DNA of 64,000 bases from Bufo bufo (taxonomy: Eukaryota > Chordata > Amphibia > Anura > Bufonidae): contig NC_053390.1 of assembly GCF_905171765.1 (NCBI RefSeq), positions 332,784,294 to 332,848,293 of the forward strand, given 5' to 3'. The position numbers and the translations under genes were made by a program. The number at the start of each line of letters is the position of its first letter. Position 1 is the first letter of the stretch. The notes under the pieces are model-generated. The model did not search any database. It was not told the origin of the DNA and saw only the letters and a program-made list of their open reading frames with translations. Below are positions 1 through 11,105 of the stretch, piece by piece.

Positions 1-526
1 TTTGGTTAGGGTGAAAAAACCTTCTAATATACTGCACATCTGGGATTACACGTGCATAATTGACCTTCACATTTAGGCCATAAATACGGCTTTGGCATAC
101 TGGGGTGAAAAAAGACTCTCATATACTGCACATCTGGGATTACACGTGTATAAGTGACTGTCACATTTAGGACAGAAATACAGCTTTTTGGTTAGGGTGA
201 AAAAGCCCTCTATTATACTGCACATCTGGGATTACACGTGCATAAATCACTGTCACATTTAGGACAGAAATACAGATTTTTGGTTAGGGTGAAAAAACCC
301 TCTAATATGCTGCACATCTGGATTAGACAAGCATAAGTGACTGTCACATTTAGGCCATAAATACGGCTTTGGCATACTGGGGTGAAAAAAGCCTCTCATA
401 TACTGCACACCTGGGATTACATGTGCATAAATGACTGTCACATTTAGGACAGAAATACAGCTTTTTGGTTAGGGTGAAAAAACCCTCATATATACTGCAC
501 ATCTGGGATTACACGTGCATAAGTGA
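1..526. repeat. Tandem array, ~93-bp unit
   Basis: About five and a half copies of a unit of about 93 bp. Two alternating versions are visible: one begins with ttttggttagggtgaaaaa, the other with ttggcatactggggtgaaa. The effective period is therefore a dimer of about 186 bp. The shared core contains cacatctgggattacacgtg and tgactgtcacatttaggac. The array starts before the window and stops where the 92-bp array begins. I see no credible gene in it. Confidence 0.88.
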
Positions 527-2310
527 CAAGAACCTCCTTTTGCCGTGAATGAACCCCTGCTGTGCCTGGGTGACTGGGGCCTAAATCTCTCAAAATCCTC
601 TGTTGTATTGCTTGGTGACATGAACCCCCTTTTGCCGTGAATGAACCCTTGCTCTGCATTGCTGACAGGGGCCTAAATCTCTCAAAATCCTCCGTTCTAT
701 TGCTGGGTGAAATGAACCCCCTTTTGCCGTGTATGAACCCCTGCTGTGCCTGGGTGACAGGGGCCTAAATCTCTCAAAATCCTCTGTTCTATTGCTGGGT
801 GACATGATCCCCCTTTTGAAGTGAATGAACCCCTGCTCTGCAATGCTGACAGGAGACTAAATCTCTCAAAATCGTCTGTTCTATTGCTGGGTGACATGAT
901 CCCCTTTTGCCGTGAATGAACCCCTGCTGTGCCTGGGTGAAAGGGGCCTAAATCTCTCAAAATCCTCTGTTCTATTGCTTGGTGACATGATCCCCCTTTT
1001 GCTGTGAATGAACCCCTGCTGTGCCTGGGTGACTGGGGCCTAAATCTCTCAAAATCCTCTGTTGTATTGCTGGGTGACATGAATCCCCTTTTGCCGTGAA
1101 TGAACCCCTGCTGTGCCTGGATGACAGGGGTCTAAATTTCTCAAAATCCTCTGTTCTATTGCTGGGTGACACGAACCCCCTTTTGCCGTGAATGAACCCC
1201 TGCTGTGCCTGGGTGACAGGTGCCTAAATCTCTCAAAATCCTCTGTTTTATTGCTGGGTGACATGAACCCCCTTTTGCTGTGAATGAACCCCTGCTGTGC
1301 CTGGGTGACAGGGGCCTAAATCTCTCAAAATCCTCTGTTCTATTGCTGGGTGACAAGAACCCTTTTTTGCCGTGAATGAACCCCTGCTGTGCCTGGGTGA
1401 CAGGGGCCTAAATCTCTCAAAATTCTCTATTTTATTGCGGGGTGACATGATCCCTCTTTTGCCGTGAATAAACCCCTGCTGTGCCTGGGTGACAGGGGCC
1501 TAAATCTCTCAAAATCCTCTGTTCTATTGCTGGGTGACATGATCCCCCTTTTGCCGTGAATGAACCCCTGCTGTGCCTGGGTGAAAGGGGCCTAAATCTC
1601 TCAAAATCCTCTGTTCTATTGCTTGGTGACATGATCCCCCTTTTGCTGTGAATGAACCCCTGCTGTGCCTGGGTGACAGGGGCCTAAATCTCTCAAAATC
1701 CTCTGTTCTATTGCTGGGTGACAAGAACCCCCTTTTGCCGTGAATGAACCCCTGCTGTGCCTGGGTGACAGGGGCCTAAATCTCTCAAAATCCTCTGTTT
1801 TATTGCTGGGTGACATGAACCCCCTTTTGCTGTGAATGAACCCCTGCTGTGCCTGGGTGACAGGGGCCTAAATCTCTCAAAATCCTCTGTTCTATTGCTG
1901 GGTGACAAGAACCCCCTTTTGCCGTGAATGAACCCCTGCTGTGCCTGGGTGACAGGGGCCTAAATCTCTCAAAATTCTCTATTTTATTGCGGGGTGACAT
2001 GATCCCTCTTTTGCCGTGAATGAACCCCTGCTGTGCCTGGGTGACAGGGGCCTAAATCTCTCAAAATCCTCTGTTCTATTGCTGGGTGACATGATCCCCC
2101 TTTTGCCGTGATTGAACCCCTGCTGTGCCTGGGTGAAAGGGGCCTGAATCTCTCAAAATCCTCTGTTCTATTGCTTGGTGACATGATCCCCCTTTTGCTG
2201 TGAATGAACCCCTGCTATGCCTGGGTGACAGGGGCCTAAATCTCTCAAAATCCTCTGTTGTATTGCTGGGTGACATGAACCCCCTTTTGCCATGAATGAA
2301 CCCCTGCTCT
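527..2310. repeat. Tandem array, 92-bp unit, ~19 copies
   Basis: Successive copies are 92 bp apart and highly alike; each contains ttttgccgtgaatgaaccc, tgggtgacaggggcctaaat and ctctcaaaatcctctgttc. Some copies are shared between sub-blocks (for example tattttattgcggggtgac near 1430 and 1980), so blocks of several units were copied together. Because 92 is not a multiple of three, short minus-strand reading frames of about 66 codons recur every 92 bp; these are a by-product of the repeat, not genes. The right edge runs into a hAT transposase scrap, so the array is probably internal to a hAT element. Confidence 0.9.
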
Positions 2311-2491
2311 GCATTGCTGACAGGGAACTAAATTTAGTGAAAACATCTGTTACTGATCGGAAGATGCGCGACTACAAACGCACTCTGATGATAGCATTCC
2401 CACCTGACAGCGGGGGCACAGTGGAAGCAAAAGGCAAATACAGAGGAGGAGGAAGAGGTCGCCAACGCAGCTGGGGCACCACCAGCACCTG
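2311..2491 (+). pseudogene. hAT transposase fragment (middle part)
   Basis: A short plus-strand stretch reads through RKMRDYKRTLM, then VEAKGKYRGGGRGRQRSW, and stops. It matches a segment just before the C-terminal dimerisation region of the large hAT transposase at 33442-34713, which has KMREYKRTLVDAL and GRGGARGRQRSC in the same order. hAT transposases move DNA by cut-and-paste, with a catalytic RNase H-like fold and a C-terminal dimerisation domain. Only about 50 codons survive here; the catalytic region, BED finger and dimerisation domain are absent, so it is dead. It lies between the 92-bp array and a hAT-type right end near 2626. The match to the in-window copy is direct; the placement in a single element with the upstream arrays is inference. 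Confidence 0.72.
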
Positions 2492-2507
2492 AGAAGGCTC
2501 GGTTAGC

Positions 2508-2627
2508 ATGGCCTAATGAGGCGTATGGGAGCTAATGAGGCATATATGGGCTAATGAGGCAAAAGGGGGCTAATGAGGCATATGGGGGCTAATGAGGTAT
2601 AATTTTTTTTTTATTCGCTCATCTCTA
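2508..2627. repeat. Short tandem repeat and hAT right terminus
   Basis: Five copies of a unit of about 21 bp built on ggctaatgaggcatatgg (2508-2600) are followed by a T-rich stretch and the end attcgctcatctcta. That end is the reverse complement of the TAGAGATGAGCGAAT-type terminus seen on other hATs in this window. The left end of this element would lie outside the window, so no target duplication can be checked. Confidence 0.65.
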
Positions 2628-3129
2628 ATCATGCAGCAGACATGGACTGTGTTGATCAAAGGGTTCACTGGGGTTATTGGCTACAGCTAGAGATGTCCCT
2701 AACTATTCGCCAGCGAACAGTTAGCGGCGAACATCGCTTGTTCGCGTTCGCCGCGGCAGGCGAACATATACGATGTTCAATCTGCCCCCTATACGTCATC
2801 ATTGAGCAAACTTTGATCCTGTACCTCACAGTCAGCAGACACATTCCAGCCAATCAGTATACCCTCCCTCCCAAACTCTCCCACCTCCTATCAAAAAGCA
2901 AGGACAGCATCCATCTTAGATTCATTCTGAAGCTGCAGTGTTAGTTAGAGCAGGGAGAGTGCTGCTGCTGCTGAATTAATAGGGAAATCGTTAGCTAGGC
3001 CAGTGTTCTGTGTCCACTCCAGTCCTCAAAGACTCATCTGCTGTAAGGACAGCATCCTGACAGCACCCCAAAAAGCCCTTTTTAGGGCTGGTACATTAGT
3101 CTGCTTTTATTTATTTTTTTCTATATATA

Positions 3130-4694
3130 CACTGCTCAAAAAAATAAAGGGAACACAAAAATAACACATCCTAGATCTTAGTTAATTAAATATTCTTCTG
3201 CAATACTTTGTTCTTTACATAGTTGAATGTGCTGACAACAAAATCACACAAAAATAAAAAATGGAAATCAAATTTTTCAACCCATGGAGGTCTGGATTTG
3301 GAGTCACACTCAAAATTTAAGTGGAAAAACACACTACAGGCTGATCCAACTTTGATGTAATGTCCTTAAAACAAGTCAAAATGAGGCTCAGTAGTGTGTG
3401 TGGCCTCCACGTGCCTGTATGACCTCTCTACAATGCCTGTGCATGCTCCTGATGAGGTGGCGGACGGTCTCCTGAGGGATCTCCTCCCAGACCTGGACTA
3501 AAGCATCTGCCAACTCCTGGACAGTCTGTGGTGCATAGAGCGAGACATGATGTCCCAGATGTGCTCAATTGGATTCAGGTCTGGGGAACGGGCGGGCCAG
3601 TCCATAGCATCAATGCCTTCGTCTTGCAGGAACTGCTGACACACTCCAGCCACATGAGGTCTAGCATTGTCTTGCATTAGGAGGAACCCAGGGCCAACCG
3701 CACCAGCATATGGTCTCACAAGGGGTCTGAGGATCTCGTCTCGGTACCTAATGGCAGTCAGGCTACCTCTGGTGAGCACATGGAGGGCTGTGCGGCCCTC
3801 CAAAGAAATGCCACCCCACACCATTACTGAACCAATGCCAAACCGGTCATGCTGGAGGATGTTGCAGGCATCAGAACGTTCTTCACGGCGTCTCCAGACT
3901 CTGTCACGTCTGTCACATGTGCTCAGTGTGAACCTGCTTTCATCTGTGAAGAGCACAGGGCGCCAGTGGCGAATTTGCCAATCTTGGTGTTCTCTGGCAA
4001 ATGCCAAACGTCCTGCACGGTGTTGGGCTGTAAGCACAACCCCCACCTGTGGACGTCGGTCCCTCATATCACCCTCATGGAGTCTGTTTCTGACTATTTG
4101 AGTAGACACATGCACATTTGTGGCCTGCTGGAGGTCATTTTGCAGGGCTCTTGCAGTGCTCCTCCTGTTCCTCCTTGCACAAAGGCGGAGGTAGCGGTCC
4201 TGCTGCTGGGTTGTTGCCCTCCTACGGCCTCCTCCATGTCTCCTGATGTACTGGCCTGTCTCCTGGTAGCGCCTCCATGCTCTGGACACTACGCTGACAG
4301 ACACAGCAAACCTTCTTGCCACAGCTCGCATTGATGTGCCATCCTGGATAAGCTGCACTACCTGAGCCACTTGTGTCGGTTGTAGACTCCGTTTCATGCT
4401 ACCACTAGAGTGAAAGCACCGCCAGCATTCAAAAGTGACCAAAACATCAGCCAGGAAGCATAGGAACTGAGATGTGGTCTGTGGTTACCACCTGCAGAAC
4501 CACTCCTTTATTGGGGGTGTCTTGCTAATTGCCTATAATTTCCACCTGTTGTTTATCCCATTTGCACAACAGCATGTGAAATTGATTGTCACTCAGTGTT
4601 GCTTCCTAAGTGGACAGTTTGATTTCACAGAAGTGTGATTAACTTGGAGTTACATTGTGTTGTTTAAGTGTTCCCTTTATTTTTTTGAGCAGTG
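3130..4694 (-). mobile_element. Tc1-like transposon, 1565 bp
   Basis: Perfect terminal inverted repeats beginning cactgctcaaaaaaataaag lie at both ends, flanked by TA at 3128-3129 and 4695-4696, the hallmark of Tc1/mariner insertion. It encodes one transposase on the minus strand. The two ends are still identical over about 27 bp, suggesting a fairly young insertion. It landed in the left part of the hAT element at 2688-6602, directly beside the 125-bp array. Confidence 0.95.
3388..4394 (-). pseudogene. Tc1-like transposase (DD34E), one frameshift
   Basis: Transposase of the Tc1 group, which binds the terminal repeats and performs cut-and-paste transposition into TA. From the start MKRSLQPTQ (4394) it reads an N-terminal paired-type helix-turn-helix region ([19 protein letters not shown]), then a catalytic domain with [14 protein letters not shown] and [12 protein letters not shown]. 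There are exactly 34 residues between the second Asp and the Glu, so it is DD34E. The frame breaks soon after IMSRSMHH (near 3540). The expected C-terminus continues in the neighbouring frame as [19 protein letters not shown] and ends GGHTHY followed by a stop at 3388-3390. A longer upstream methionine (4442) exists, but the KRSLQPTQ start fits the family. Without the shift the protein would have close to the usual 340 residues. The rest of the gene has no stops, so it was probably inactivated recently. Confidence 0.92.
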
Positions 4695-4695
4695 T

Positions 4696-5290
4696 ATATT
4701 GCAGTTGCCTGCCCATGTGTGAAAGGCCACAGGCCCACAGACTGTACTGTGTGCACACCACTCATATCGGGTGGCACAGTACCTTGCAGATAAAAAAGTC
4801 ATTTAATTTTTACCCTTTAATATAATTGCAGTTGCCTGCCAGTGTGTGTCAGGCCCACAGACTGTACTGTGCCCACTGCCCACCACTCATATAGGGTGGC
4901 ACAGCACCTTGCAGATAAAAAAGTCATTTAATTTTTTCTCTGTAATATAATTGCAGTTGCCTACCAGTTAGTGTCAGGCCCACAGACTGTACTGTGCCCA
5001 CTGCCCACCACTCATATAGGGTGGCACAGCACCTTGCAGATAAAAAAGTCATTTAATTTTTTCTCTGTAATATAATTGCAGTTGCCTGCCAGTGTGTGTC
5101 AGGCCCACAGACTGTACTGTGCCCACTGCCCACCACTCATATAGGGTGGCACAGCACCTTGCAGATAAAAAAGTCATTTATTTTTTCCTCTGTAATATAA
5201 TTGCAGTTGCCTGCCAGTGAGTGTCAGGCCCACAGACTGTACTGTGCCCACTGCCCACCACTCATATAGGGTGGCACAGTACATTGCACG
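4696..5290. repeat. Tandem array, 125-bp unit, ~4.7 copies
   Basis: Units start with tataattgcagttgcctgcc at 4821, 4946, 5071 and 5196, plus a divergent first copy at 4696, exactly 125 bp apart. Each contains cacagactgtactgtgccca, cactcatatagggtggcaca and gataaaaaagtcatttaat. The array belongs to the hAT element at 2688-6602 and was interrupted at its left edge by the Tc1 insertion. The segment ctcatatagggtggcacag also recurs at the head of both U2-like units downstream. Confidence 0.92.
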
Positions 5291-5432
5291 GCGCACGCGC
5301 AGTGCCCCGAATTGGAAGTAAGAAGACCGGCCAATCATCTTTTTCCATCACCCGGTTCCTAAAATCTATTCGATACATGTCCCTTGATAGGGGACGTAAC
5401 AGGAATTAAACTGATAGGAATAGTACTACTTA
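5288..5432 (-). pseudogene. U2 snRNA-like sequence, copy 1
   Basis: The reverse complement reads aagTAGTACTATTCCTATCAG, then TTTAATTCCTGTTACGTCC, CCTATCAAGGG, then a segment like GATTTTAGGAACCGGG and GGTC. Order and spacing match vertebrate U2 spliceosomal RNA: the branch-point-pairing GUAGUA, the UUCUUAUCAGUUUAAU block, the ACGUCCUCUAUCCGAGGAC stem, and the Sm-site-proximal GGAUUUUUGGAGCAGGGAGAUGGA region. The stems are damaged and the 5' and 3' ends are replaced by the hAT repeat, so this is a derived pseudogene, not a working snRNA. The comparison is to U2 as I remember it. Confidence 0.6.
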
Positions 5433-5467
5433 ACACACCACTCATATAGGGTGGCACAGTACATTGC

Positions 5468-5612
5468 ACAGCGCACGCTCAGTGCCCCAAATTGGAAGGA
5501 AGAGGACCGACCAACCATCTTTTTCCTTCTCCCGGTTCCTAAAATCTATTCCATACACCGGCCCTTGATAGGGGACAAAACAGAGATTAAACTGGTAAGA
5601 ACAGATTTTTTT
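5468..5612 (-). pseudogene. U2 snRNA-like sequence, copy 2
   Basis: Second copy, 180 bp downstream of the first and in the same orientation. The reverse complement has TCTGTTCTTACCAGTTTAAT, CTGTTTTGTCCCCTATCAAGG, and ATAGATTTTAGGAACCGGGA followed by GAAGGAAAAAGATGG and a GGTCC block, collinear with U2 snRNA. Here the branch-point GUAGUA has been replaced by an A-rich run. Both copies sit in a 180-bp repeat headed by caccactcatatagggtgg, so U2-derived sequence has become part of the hAT element's tandem DNA. Confidence 0.6.
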
Positions 5613-5676
5613 TATAAAAAAAAAGAGGACAGCCTCTGCGGAGCTGGGTATTTTTTGGCCGCGTTACTGAACGTTC

Positions 5677-6200
5677 ATGCACAATGGCTGTATTCTCATG
5701 CGTCCTTTTGCGGAGGTGACAAACCTGGTCAGTCAAACCCAAGGCAATATCATCGACCTCATCCCATATGCGTTTATTCTGGAGCGTGCCCTGCGAAGAG
5801 TGCTGGATCAGGCCGTAGATGAGCATGAAGAGGAAGAGTTGTGGTCACCATCACCACCAGAAGCAGCCTTGTCGTCGTCGATTGCTGGACCTGCGGCAAC
5901 GCAGAGAGAGGAGACTGAAGAAGAGGAGTCAGAGGAGGAAGGTGGCTTTGAGGAGGTAGAAGACCATCCACAGCAGGCGTCCCAGGGGATTGTTGTCACC
6001 TTTTGGGGACCCTTGGTGTTGTACGTGGCTGGGTGGAGGAAGAGACCTTCAATGACGTCAGTGAGGACAAGGAACGGGACATGGCTAGCTTGGTATCCCA
6101 CCTTGTGCAAATGGGGAGTTTGCGGTTGTGCAAATGGACTGTTTGCGGTTGTTTGCTGTGCGTTAAACGGGGAGTTTGGTCTGTCAGAGTTTGGTCTGTC
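5677..6200 (+). pseudogene. hAT transposase fragment
   Basis: The frame opens MHNGCILMRPFAEVTNLVSQ and continues with NIIDLIPYAFILERALRRVL, resembling the hAT stretch FEYSTNMASGD...VISVTIPLLYLLEKTL in the transposase at 33442-34713. It is followed by a long acidic tract (HEEEELWSPSPPEA, TEEEESEEEGGFEEVE), as in the other hAT proteins of this window. After about residue 100 the reading becomes unlike a transposase. A neighbouring frame at 6003-6218 has VEEETFNDVSEDKERDMASL, which may belong to the same protein after a shift. The catalytic core and the C-terminal dimerisation domain are not present. It is a decayed remnant within the 2688-6602 element. Confidence 0.6.
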
Positions 6201-6602
6201 ACTGTGAAGCGGGCGTAACCCTTACACTACCTGATCGATACAACATCATACCTGATCGTATACACACACTGGATGTTTTAAAGCACGTTATTCCAAACAA
6301 TTTAGGAATGTTCAGTGATTTATGCCCTTTATGGATTAAAACCCGACTCTGCGTCAACTACGTAATTTTAAATGGGAGTTTTGCCATGGATCCCCCTCCG
6401 GCATGCCACAGTCCAGGTGTTAGTCCCCTTGAAACAACTTTTCCATCACTATTGTGGCCAGAAAGAGTCCCTGTGGGTTTTAAAATTTGCCTGCCTATTG
6501 AAGTCTATGGCAGTTCGCCCCCGGTTCGCCCCTTCGCGAACATTTGCGTAAATTCGCGTTCGCCGTTCGCTAACTGAAAATTTTATGTTCGCGACATCTC
6601 TA
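6201..6602. other. Right subterminal region of the hAT element
   Basis: No gene is visible. The last 100 bp are rich in cgaa/ttcg (ttcgccccttcgcgaac, ttcgcgttcgccgttcgc), mirroring the left subterminal DNA at 2700-2760. Such clustered motifs are where hAT transposases usually bind. Confidence 0.6.
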
Positions 6603-6765
6603 GTTACAGCCGAAGAGCTCCGATATCTTTTAACTCCCTCTGCCGCAGCTATGCCAAAATAAATTGCTGCAGGTTGGGAACCTGCACAGCACACCGTCCG
6701 AAGACAGCAAGTTATCATTAAATGGTTAATGTCAATACGTTAGGAACTGCTAATTTTTCAGTTCC

Positions 6766-7190
6766 TTAAAGGGATTGTCCGTTTTATCTCATTTTGATGA
6801 CCTATTTTCAGGACTCCCGGCACCCCCGCCGATCAGCTGTGCTACGTTCTCTTCATTGTTTACCGGCTCGCCAACGACATTGAATCTTCTCCATCCCATT
6901 CATTTCGATGGGAAAGAGGCGGTTGTAGTTCCACTCTGTCCCTTTCAAGTGAATGGGACAAAACAGCTGTAATTACACTGCTCGCCACTGCGACGGTGAG
7001 CACGAAAACAGTGCATAGAACGTAGCGCTGAAATGAGCGCTGCCTTCTCATCTTACAGCTGATCGGCAGGGGTGGCCAGGCTCAGACCCCAGCCAATATG
7101 ATTTTGATGACCTATCCTCAGAATGACCTATACTGATGATGTATCCTGAGGATAGGACATCAATACAGGAAAAGACGACAACCTCTTTAA
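6766..7190. mobile_element. TTAA-flanked MITE (T2/Kolobok type)
   Basis: The element runs from ttaaagggattgtccg to gacaacctctttaa, with TTAA at 6766-6769 and 7187-7190. The interior carries gatcagctg on both sides and no coding sequence. TTAA duplication and AAAGG-type termini are the signature of T2 MITEs that I know from Xenopus. Confidence 0.7.
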
Positions 7191-8236
7191 TAAATACACA
7201 ACCTACCTCGGAAAATAGAAATACATTATAATTCAGTTTTAGTATATATAATACATATGGTTAATTAGAAGATACATTTTAAGATGTAGTAGAGTATCTT
7301 TAGCTTAGAAATAATTACATTTGTCAAAAGGCAAAACTTCCCCATTAGTTATGCAGAATTTTAACTAGAGCATCTTTTGTCTTTCATAGCAATTAATTAT
7401 ACAACTGTTAATTGATCCATAAAATGTGAATGGCTCGTTCTTCCCTGAAATTGATAAGCAGGTGATGCATTGAAATGGTTTGCTCGTGGAATACAAGGGC
7501 TTGCTCCTCTGAGGCTCTCCAGCAATTAGAGCAAGTGGGTTATTTGGCATGTTTCTATTTTATTATGAAGATTGGGTTTCATTTTCTGTAGATCTTAATT
7601 TAATATTTTGGCATATCTACAAATAAAACTATGGCAAGTAAATTTGAATACATTAAAACTAATTGCCATGTTATTAAAATAATGACTGTGTTTCATGGCA
7701 TGTCAATACATCCACCTCACATTATAATTTATGAACACTACAAATCAAACTCTAGTCTACCAGGCACAGTAGACAAATGTTGTGCCCATAGGATAAGGCA
7801 TGCAATAAATGCAAGCTTAGTTCTTATTAAATCATGAGTGCTGACACAACCAGGCATTGCCGATAAACTGTTCAGAAATATATTCTGGAAGATATTTGGC
7901 CCACTATCATCGACTTACAGGTGGATGCATCGCATGAGCTAACTTTATACATTTATATAGTGGTACATTTGTTGCCAAAATCCCTTTAAATCACCTCTTT
8001 ATTCTCTTTTTTTGCTAGATTATCTTTGGATTCACACTCTGTTCTTTCTAGCATGCATCCTTTATCATGTTCACACTATGACACAACTATTTTACATGTA
8101 TCCAGTAATATGTATTATGGCCTAAATGCCATAATGAAATATGTAGGTCCTGGGGCTTTGTAAGTGGGTGAACTCAGAGCTAATCTCTCCCCAAGCAATA
8201 ATACAAAGACCATTACCTCCCCCATACCAGCTTTGA
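7191..8236. other. AT-rich DNA, nothing recognised
   Basis: Roughly 1 kb of low-complexity-poor, AT-rich sequence. Reading frames are short and carry no family motifs. I see no repeat, promoter or RNA gene here. Confidence 0.5.
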
Positions 8237-8653
8237 CACTTAAAGAATCACTCCCATAAAAAAATATATATTTTTTTCTCTTGCTTGCTTCTTACCTGTG
8301 GCTGTAATTTCCTATTACCCACTGTCTTCTGGTCCTCGTCTGTATCATGTGACCGACACCCTGCCTCTGCTACTGACAAAGCAAACCGGAAGTCACTTTC
8401 TCATTCATTCCTTTGAGACTTACATGAAGGCTCTCACAGTAATGAATAGAGAAACTGACTTCCTGTCCACAAAGAGGAAGCTATTTCAGTTGGAGAGTCA
8501 GCATGTCAGTCACATGACACAAGTGAGGACCAGAATGGAGGACATAATTTGCAAATGTAGTAACATTTAAAAAATAATTACCTTCCCTAAAATTTACTTC
8601 ATGCACCTTTCTAATGGTACAGAAAATTAAAAAATGTAGGATTAATTCTTTAC
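8237..8653. mobile_element. Probable MITE
   Basis: The left end cttaaagaatcactccc and right end ggattaattctttac are imperfect inverted copies. The interior also folds: ctcgtctgtatcatgtgac at the left and gtcacatgacacaagtgag at the right are inverted. A decayed non-autonomous element of the TTAA type is the best reading. Confidence 0.45.
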
Positions 8654-8689
8654 TTCCTCCAGAGGGAGGTGCCAATACCTTTCTTGTTT

Positions 8690-8960
8690 GAGATGGTTCC
8701 TCCTGTGAGCTTCGTGGCTTCCTCGCAGCTTACCAAGCACTGTGCAGTCCATTGTACAGTGGCTGTGCATGGTATTTCAAATCAGCTGAGCCTAGGCCAC
8801 ATGACCAATGAACATGACGTTATTGCCCTTGGCTCACTGGAGCACCAGGGTCTCTTCAAATAGCTGTTGGTGGATCAGACCCCCACTTACAGTATCTGGT
8901 ACTGATGACCTTATACCGAGGATAGGACATCAATATCAAAATCTTCGACAAACCCTTTAA
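8690..8960. mobile_element. T2-type MITE, right part only
   Basis: The segment gaggataggacatcaatatc followed by gacaaaccctttaa (TTAA at 8957-8960) matches the right half of the MITE at 6766-7190. The left terminus is not found. Confidence 0.5.
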
Positions 8961-10430
8961 TCTTTTGTACTGATTACATCTAGATAATTTTGCACTTTTC
9001 CCACTATGGACCTGGGAGCTTATTGTTGTGTGCACTGTGCCATGACAGCCTGTCATGGCTTATATAGGGTTTCCACTCTCTACACCATCCCCATTATCTA
9101 ATGGAAACTGCACAATTCTATAAATATATTCAGGTTCAACTTGAAATTATGGATAGTTTATTTCAAAAGAACCTTGCTTGTTTTTATCCTGAAAGTTTGT
9201 TGTTAGCTAACCTTCTTTGTATTAGTATGTGTCATTTTTTAAGGATGTAACTTTATTTATAGATAGTAGAGTCTGGGACAAACCATATGACATTTGCATT
9301 CAAGTTTTACAGCCTTTTCATACAGCATGGAAAAAAAATTATTCGTTCTGCTAGGCATGGGTACATTTATTATATGTTCCTCATGATGTGCATGCCAAAC
9401 AAAAGGTATTTGCGACTGTTCATCATCAAGTAAAATATTCTCACAACCTAATTATACTGTGTGAATGCTGTAATAATCTGTGCAAAGATATACGGGTATG
9501 GACTGATCATGAACATTTAAGGCCTCTTTACATGGACCAGAATGAATGCTCATACAAACGCTCAGCCATATAATGGTGCCACCAATCACCAAATGAGTTC
9601 CTGATAATTAGCAAATGTAAAGGTGCCACCTATCCCCTGATGAACAGGTAAAAGCTCATTCATTAGGTGAAAGCAGTGTTGATGGGGCACCCAAATCATA
9701 ATTTCTGGGCAGCAGATTGTCCTGTGCAAACAGTGATCTTCTCCCAGAAACAATGGATTTCTATGGAGATGAGCAATTGCAGTAGCGATAATTCGTCCGC
9801 ACACAGAAGACATGACTGCTCCATGTAAATGCAGCTCTCACATCCTCTGGCGAGCAGGCAATTATCAGGAATTACCAACCATAACAAATCTTTTTACACT
9901 GACTGCAATCTGCAAGCATGAAAATTAATAGCTGAAGTACAAAGGGGGCATAAAAATAGTGCAAAATATTTCACACCATGTTATAATGGTGCAAACGTAT
10001 TGTGTCATTTGCTTTTCACATACTAGGGAACACCTGAGGCATGAAAGCAAGTATTTACATAATTGACACTTTCATACAATGCAAATTACAGCATGTATTC
10101 ATTATAGGATAATTACCCTTAGTTGGATCATCTTAATTGCACAGATTATTGTACAGATCATCTATTTGGAAAGCTCAATAACAATTTCAGCTAAACAAAA
10201 CATATAAAATGTACAAAAATAAATTCTTTCTTGATAGATGAAATGCATTGTTTTCTCCAGTTGGAAATCTCCAGACAAGAAACCTGTGATGAATAGGCAG
10301 ATTACGGTGCAGGAACTAAATCAATTTTCCAAAACAACATTCCATTCAGTTATGGACAATTATCTACAGTAATTAATGAGTAGTACTGCAGATACGCAGT
10401 CCAGATGGCTATTTTTTAAAATTTTCCTAC
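8961..10430. other. Unassigned AT-rich DNA
   Basis: About 1.5 kb without recognisable genes or repeats. Short frames at 9388-9573 and 9586-9887 have no family features. The DNA looks like ordinary intergenic or intronic sequence. Confidence 0.45.
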
Positions 10431-10642
10431 TGCCCCCGTTCCCTTGTTTTCAGCACTCAAAGTTGCACTGAAATACAGAGTCCGGACTACTGTGCTATTC
10501 CATCATAATGGACGGGACACGTGCACATGCACGACAGTCTTGACAATGTATTTCAACACAGTTCTGAACGCTGACAACAGGAGAACGGGGGGCAAGAAGA
10601 AAATAGAAAATAGTGATCTGGACTCCATATCTACAGTACTAC

Positions 10643-11100
10643 TGTAGGAGGCGGGCACATCCGAGCGCTCGCACATCATCAGTGCATCCGGTGTCGCCCG
10701 CGCTCCTGATAATACTATGCATGCCCCCGCGCATCTATGCGCATTCATGCGAATGGTTTTAGGGCTGAGCGCCGAGCTGATCGCTCAGCTGTGTAGTCTG
10801 TGTGGAGTCATGTGACGCTAGCCACGTCACATAACCCCTCTGGCTCCCTATTTAAACAGGAAATCTGCTGGCCACAGAATGCCTGTTATTCAGGTTCCAC
10901 CTGTGTCTCCTTGGATTCCTGGTGTACTTACCTCCTTTTTATCCGACGTCTCCCTGTCTGTTCCTGCTGTGCTGTACTGCTTTCCTGGTTCCTGATCCCG
11001 GCCTGTTCCAGACGATCCCTAGTTACTCCTTTGTCATGGGCGAGGGTGGAGCGCAGTGGTCACTCCCTCCCCCCGTCTGTGTGTGTTCATGACCATTACA
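10643..11100 (+). mobile_element. Solo LTR, 458 bp
   Basis: It begins TGTAGGAGGCGGGC, ends GACCATTACA (TG...CA), and is flanked by actac at 10638-10642 and 11101-11105, a perfect 5-bp target duplication. A TATA-like ctatttaaacagg lies at 10848-10860, consistent with an LTR promoter reading rightward. No retroviral or retrotransposon coding sequence adjoins it, so it is the product of LTR-LTR recombination. The family cannot be named from this alone. Confidence 0.8.
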
Positions 11101-11105
11101 ACTAC

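Larger units (their letters stand above)
2688..6602. mobile_element. hAT element with nested insertions
   Basis: The ends are inverted copies: tagagatgtc at the left and gacatctcta at the right, followed inward by cgaac/gttcg-rich subterminal DNA. The flanks are gctacagc (2680-2687) and gttacagc (6603-6610), an 8-bp target duplication with one mismatch, as expected for hAT. Inside are, in order, a Tc1 transposon, a 125-bp tandem array, two U2-like segments, and a truncated hAT transposase reading frame. The C-terminal transposase region is missing, so the element cannot mobilise itself. Confidence 0.85.

Noticed and set aside
590..2276. Minus-strand reading frames of about 66-127 codons recurring every 92 bp
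   Set aside because: They follow from the 92-bp repeat being read in successive frames; there is no protein motif and each ends after about two units.
3667..4334. Plus-strand frames of 144 and 161 codons
   Set aside because: Antisense shadows of the Tc1 transposase.
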